Positions 61,055 through 64,000 of a stretch of DNA of 64,000 nt are shown piece after piece (position 1 is the stretch's first letter; every line of letters begins with the position of its first letter). Made by a program: the position numbers and the translations under genes. The DNA comes from Plectosphaerella cucumerina (lineage: Eukaryota > Ascomycota > Sordariomycetes > Glomerellales > Plectosphaerellaceae), in contig JAGPXD010000001.1 in assembly GCA_020746995.1 (NCBI GenBank), positions 1,922,001 to 1,986,000 on the forward strand, written 5' to 3'. The notes below the pieces were generated by a model that saw only the letters and a list, made by a program, of their open reading frames with translations, was not told the DNA's origin and searched no databases.

Positions 61055-63903
61055 TTTGGCGTAAGGATGACATGGTGAGCAAGTTCATCGTGGGGGCAAG
61101 GGTTCATACTGATACTCCAAGACTTCCTCCAACCTCCGCCCCGTCAAGAAATCTAGGCCTGGCCTAGCAGATTTAGCTCTAGATACTTTACTCGCTAGTT
61201 AATTCTGCAGCTTTCAAAGTCCTTCACAATGAATAAGATGATATTTCACAAAGATAACTGCTTTGCTACATGCAGACATCTGAGTTGCTGATTCGTGGCA
61301 ATGAGCATTCGTAGCTCAAGCGGCGACCCAGCCCCTGAATGCATCGCGAATCTTGCACTCAGCATTCGCCATATTCCTGCTTCCGCTTGGCAATGTCAGC
61401 AGTCGCGTCAGCAGCAGCCTGCAGTCATCCTCGGCCAGCCATACGGCGTCAAATGTAAGGTTGCCCACACATGCACAGTCTGGCCCGACATCGCAGCATC
61501 TCGCCACAGAGAGGTTTGGGCCAGGCCACGATGTCAGGGGACAGGGGTTCAGCTGAGCTGCAGAACGCCCTGGTGGCGTCCGCTAGTCCCGCGGTAGCTC
61601 AGGGCTCTGCCTCCGAAGAGACCAGGACCAAGGCGGGTTCAGGTCGGGCATGGCTGACGGGCTAGTTCGCCGTGGTCGAGGCGCATCCCGGACGAGGCTG
61701 TTTGGAAAACACTGTTCTAGACTGGGGGGCGGGCCGGAGAGGGTGATCCAGCGCGGCTGAAAGGGGAGCAACGGCTAAGCTTCTTCGACTCGAGCGGGAG
61801 CTAACGGCGATGGGGGCGAATCCCCCCAGAAGAAGCCTGGCCGGATGCGGAAATGAAGAACGACTTCGCGGGGATTTTTTTTCTTTGTCTGTAGACAATT
61901 TGTTCTAGGCCGCGGGGTTAACAAAGAGCAGTGGAAGATCATCGGCCTGGCCCGCTGGCTCCAGAACAGAGCATCGGGACTCCCACCCTGGAGCACTGCG
62001 ATATCTTTCGGGTCGAGGGCGTGTCAGTATTGTTTGTTGTCCCGGGCAGACGGCTCGCCGCGTTGGCTAGCTTACGGTCAGCTCGAATGTGGTGTCTAGA
62101 CCGGGAGCTCCTCGCATCGTGAATGCTTCAGCGCAGGTTCATCCAGGACCTGCTAGTACCAACAGGTACTACCGGCATTGTGGACGGCCCGAGCAACGAG
62201 ACCAGCACGTTTGTCGAGCATCACGACATCCGCTGGACCAAAGGAAACAATCCGAGTCCTGGGCTGGAATCGCATGGAATGTCGCCACCGGGCAGTGAGA
62301 TTAAACAACGCCTGCCTAGATGCCTCTGCGTTGTGAGGCTGACCCAAGCCTGCGGGCCGAGCGTACGGCGGCTGGGCATAGGAGCTTTGACAAGCACAAG
62401 CAGCATCTGGCCATGCGAGGTCCACGGCCTAGCCTGACGAGATGGTCGAGGTCGCTTCATCTTGCTCATCACAAAGAACACTCGGGCCGGCGTAAGATTG
62501 GGTTCCATGCCGCCGGCATGGCTCGCGAGGGACAGTCCCAGCCCGGTCCATAGGGTCGGGTCGGTCTGGTCGACGACTATTGCCGTGCTAATGCGGTAGG
62601 CGCCGAGTCTTCTTTGATGAGGTTCGGGGACGCTCTCTACATGCGGGAAGATGCATGGCAGCAGCACCTGAAGTCTTAGACGGGGCGTGGGGTGTGGACT
62701 GGACGAGAAGAAGTTTCGTTTCCGGTCCAGACCGGGCAACTGCCGTGCGGTGACGCGCTAGGCCGGCCGATCAGGCGGAGGGACGCGGTCGGGTCCGCTG
62801 CGGGAGAGAAGCAACCTGAACCTGAGGGATCCTGGACGTCCTGAGCTGGCGGCCACAACCTTCAAACCGTGCCACGACATTTGGCAAAGGCCGGCCGTGC
62901 TCATACGTCGCCCGGGTCGTATCCACTCGGCTGCTGCCGGCTACTGCAAGCCTCAAAGTTCGTGATCCGTTCGAGTCCAGAGGCGTCGCGTTGCCCAGCT
63001 GAGGGTTCTTGTCGGGCGAGGGAGAAGGCATCGAAACCCTTGCGCCGTGAAACCTGGCACAACCTGAGGACGACGTTGCGTATCGGAGAGTTTGTGGTGA
63101 ACCACCTGAAGTGCAGGCGGAAAACCCAGGGCTCCGACCCACCCGCTGCGTCGGACGACTTTTGTGGTCCGGTGGTCACTGGTCAGTCCGCGAAAGCGAT
63201 CATCGGCCCAAACCCGAGATGCGAGATCTCGTCTTTTCCCCCTATTCCCATTCCGGCCCGGATGGTTTTTTATTTTGGGGGGTTGAGATCTCGCGCAGGG
63301 CAGACAACAGGGCAGGGCTCAGGGGTGAACGAGTCGACCGTTGTGGGCCGCGCGGGAGGAGAAAAGAAAAAAAGTGGTTCATGGTGGTTAGGAATAGCTG
63401 GCCTGATGGGTCGGAGTGTCCGGCAACATCGTATTTGCCGTCCGTGTTGCGGGCCGAGTCGATGTGTGAGGTGATGCTGTTCGTGTCGGTGCTGTTCCGC
63501 TGTTGTTCCGGACGAGAGGGATGAGAAGGGCATCGGGGGTGTTGAGAGTCGCCGCCCGGGCCGAAGGGGCAACGCTTGGCGACGCATGTCGAGCGGGATG
63601 GTGCAGGCGGGCGCGATTTATCGTACAGAAGGCGGTGTAAGGGAGTCTGGCATCTGGTACTTGTATAGGAAGGCCAGTCGGGCAGATACTTGCAATGCAG
63701 CGTAACTGACGCTCGGAGATCCGCGACAATGTCCGCAATATTGAGGCTGTCTCAAGAGGTGGTCGTGTCCATCTCGGCTGTCGAAAGTCAGGGTCCTCGG
63801 TCATGTTGCAGGGGGAAGGAGCTGGGGAGGGAGCTGGCGCCGTCGTGGTTCGATATTGCCGTTGCGGCCTTGGCCTGATCCACTGATGTCAGCACAGCAG
63901 TTG
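61055..63903. other. Gene-poor 2.8 kb
   Basis: Short ORFs in all frames, none with a domain, splice logic or a convincing composition. No MITE termini were found. It may hold lineage-specific or decayed sequence. Confidence 0.4.
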
Positions 63904-64000
63904 TCACTGTGTCCAGTGAGTGGCAGGAGCATTGGAGGTGGTACTGGCAGGTGCGGTGGTGGTGCTGGCAGGTGCGGTGACATCGACAGCAACGGTGCAA
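63904..64000 (-). CDS. Possible C-terminus of an Ala/Pro/Thr-rich secreted protein (cut by the right edge)
   Basis: The minus-strand frame entering at the right edge reads VAVDVTAPASTTTAPASTTS and ends at TGA 63904-63906. Short Ala-Pro-Thr repeats are typical of O-glycosylated fungal wall proteins. Only about 31 residues are visible, and a splice site could change the end. Confidence 0.35.
   Translation of the reverse strand, partial: CTVAVDVTAPASTTTAPASTTSNAPATHWTQ

Noticed and set aside
1027..64000. A secondary-metabolite or pathway gene cluster
   Set aside because: No backbone synthase, P450 set or transporter group is present; the genes are unrelated single units.

Overview
The window is nuclear DNA from a filamentous ascomycete, most likely a Sordariomycete (inference from protein style). 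The evidence is short 48-92 bp introns with GT(A/G)NGT donors, CTRAC/CTAAC branch points and YAG acceptors; GC-ended codons; long intergenic regions; and characteristic fungal genes (fused URA2 CPSase-ATCase, Dicer-like 1, TRP channel YVC1, TAP42, AFG1, GPI-anchored cupredoxin and AA8/DOMON proteins). There are no rRNA, tRNA, CRISPR or bacterial-type operon features that I could support.

Layout. 1-3.1 kb: 3' part of a homeodomain/C2H2 transcription factor with a repeated C-terminal module. 3.4-5.0 kb (-): Ser/Arg-rich unknown protein with a possible 5' lesion. 5.8-6.4 kb: hotdog thioesterase. 7.0-13.8 kb (-): complete four-exon URA2. 14.4-17.9 kb: accessory patch with a hAT-like MITE, a kinase-like gene and gene debris. 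19.5-23.2 kb: YVC1. 23.6-23.9 kb (-): 61-residue membrane protein. 26.2-28.7 kb: unknown 818-residue protein. 29.5-30.6 kb (-): TAP42, divergent from DCL1 at 31.5-36.2 kb. 36.3-37.2 kb (-): APH-type phosphotransferase. 37.8-38.7 and 40.8-41.8 kb: two secreted, probably GPI-anchored proteins. 42.3-43.8 kb: class III CoA-transferase, followed 22 bp later by a second MITE copy. 44.5-45.4 kb: DUF1295 membrane protein. 45.5-47.3 kb (-): AFG1 ATPase. 47.8-48.6 kb (-): cupredoxin. 49.2-50.1 kb: RING protein. 50.4-51.0 kb: small basic protein. 51.4-52.8 kb (-): PP4 catalytic subunit with two insertions. 53.5 kb: small membrane protein. 55.1 and 58.2 kb: a pair of cysteine-free, Leu/Gln/Asn-rich secreted proteins. 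59.8-61.1 kb (-): unknown 403-residue protein. 61.1-64 kb: gene-poor, with a possible secreted-protein tail at the right edge.

Genes do not form an obvious pathway cluster. They are mostly single housekeeping or regulatory units, many arranged as divergent pairs sharing an upstream region (TAP42/DCL1, APH/GPI protein, cupredoxin/RING, PP4/small membrane protein). TAP42 and the PP4 catalytic subunit are functionally related (TAP42 binds PP2A-like phosphatases) but lie 21 kb apart.

The observations most worth following are: (1) the hAT-like MITE family whose interior is seven 17-bp repeats, present twice with one 8-bp target duplication; (2) the homeodomain/C2H2 factor carrying five copies of a module resembling CENP-B/Tc5-type HTH domains; (3) the cysteine-free LQ-rich secreted protein pair, which shares a spliced 5' leader. 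Exon boundaries were derived by reading the sequence; all multi-exon models stay in frame and give whole codon numbers.
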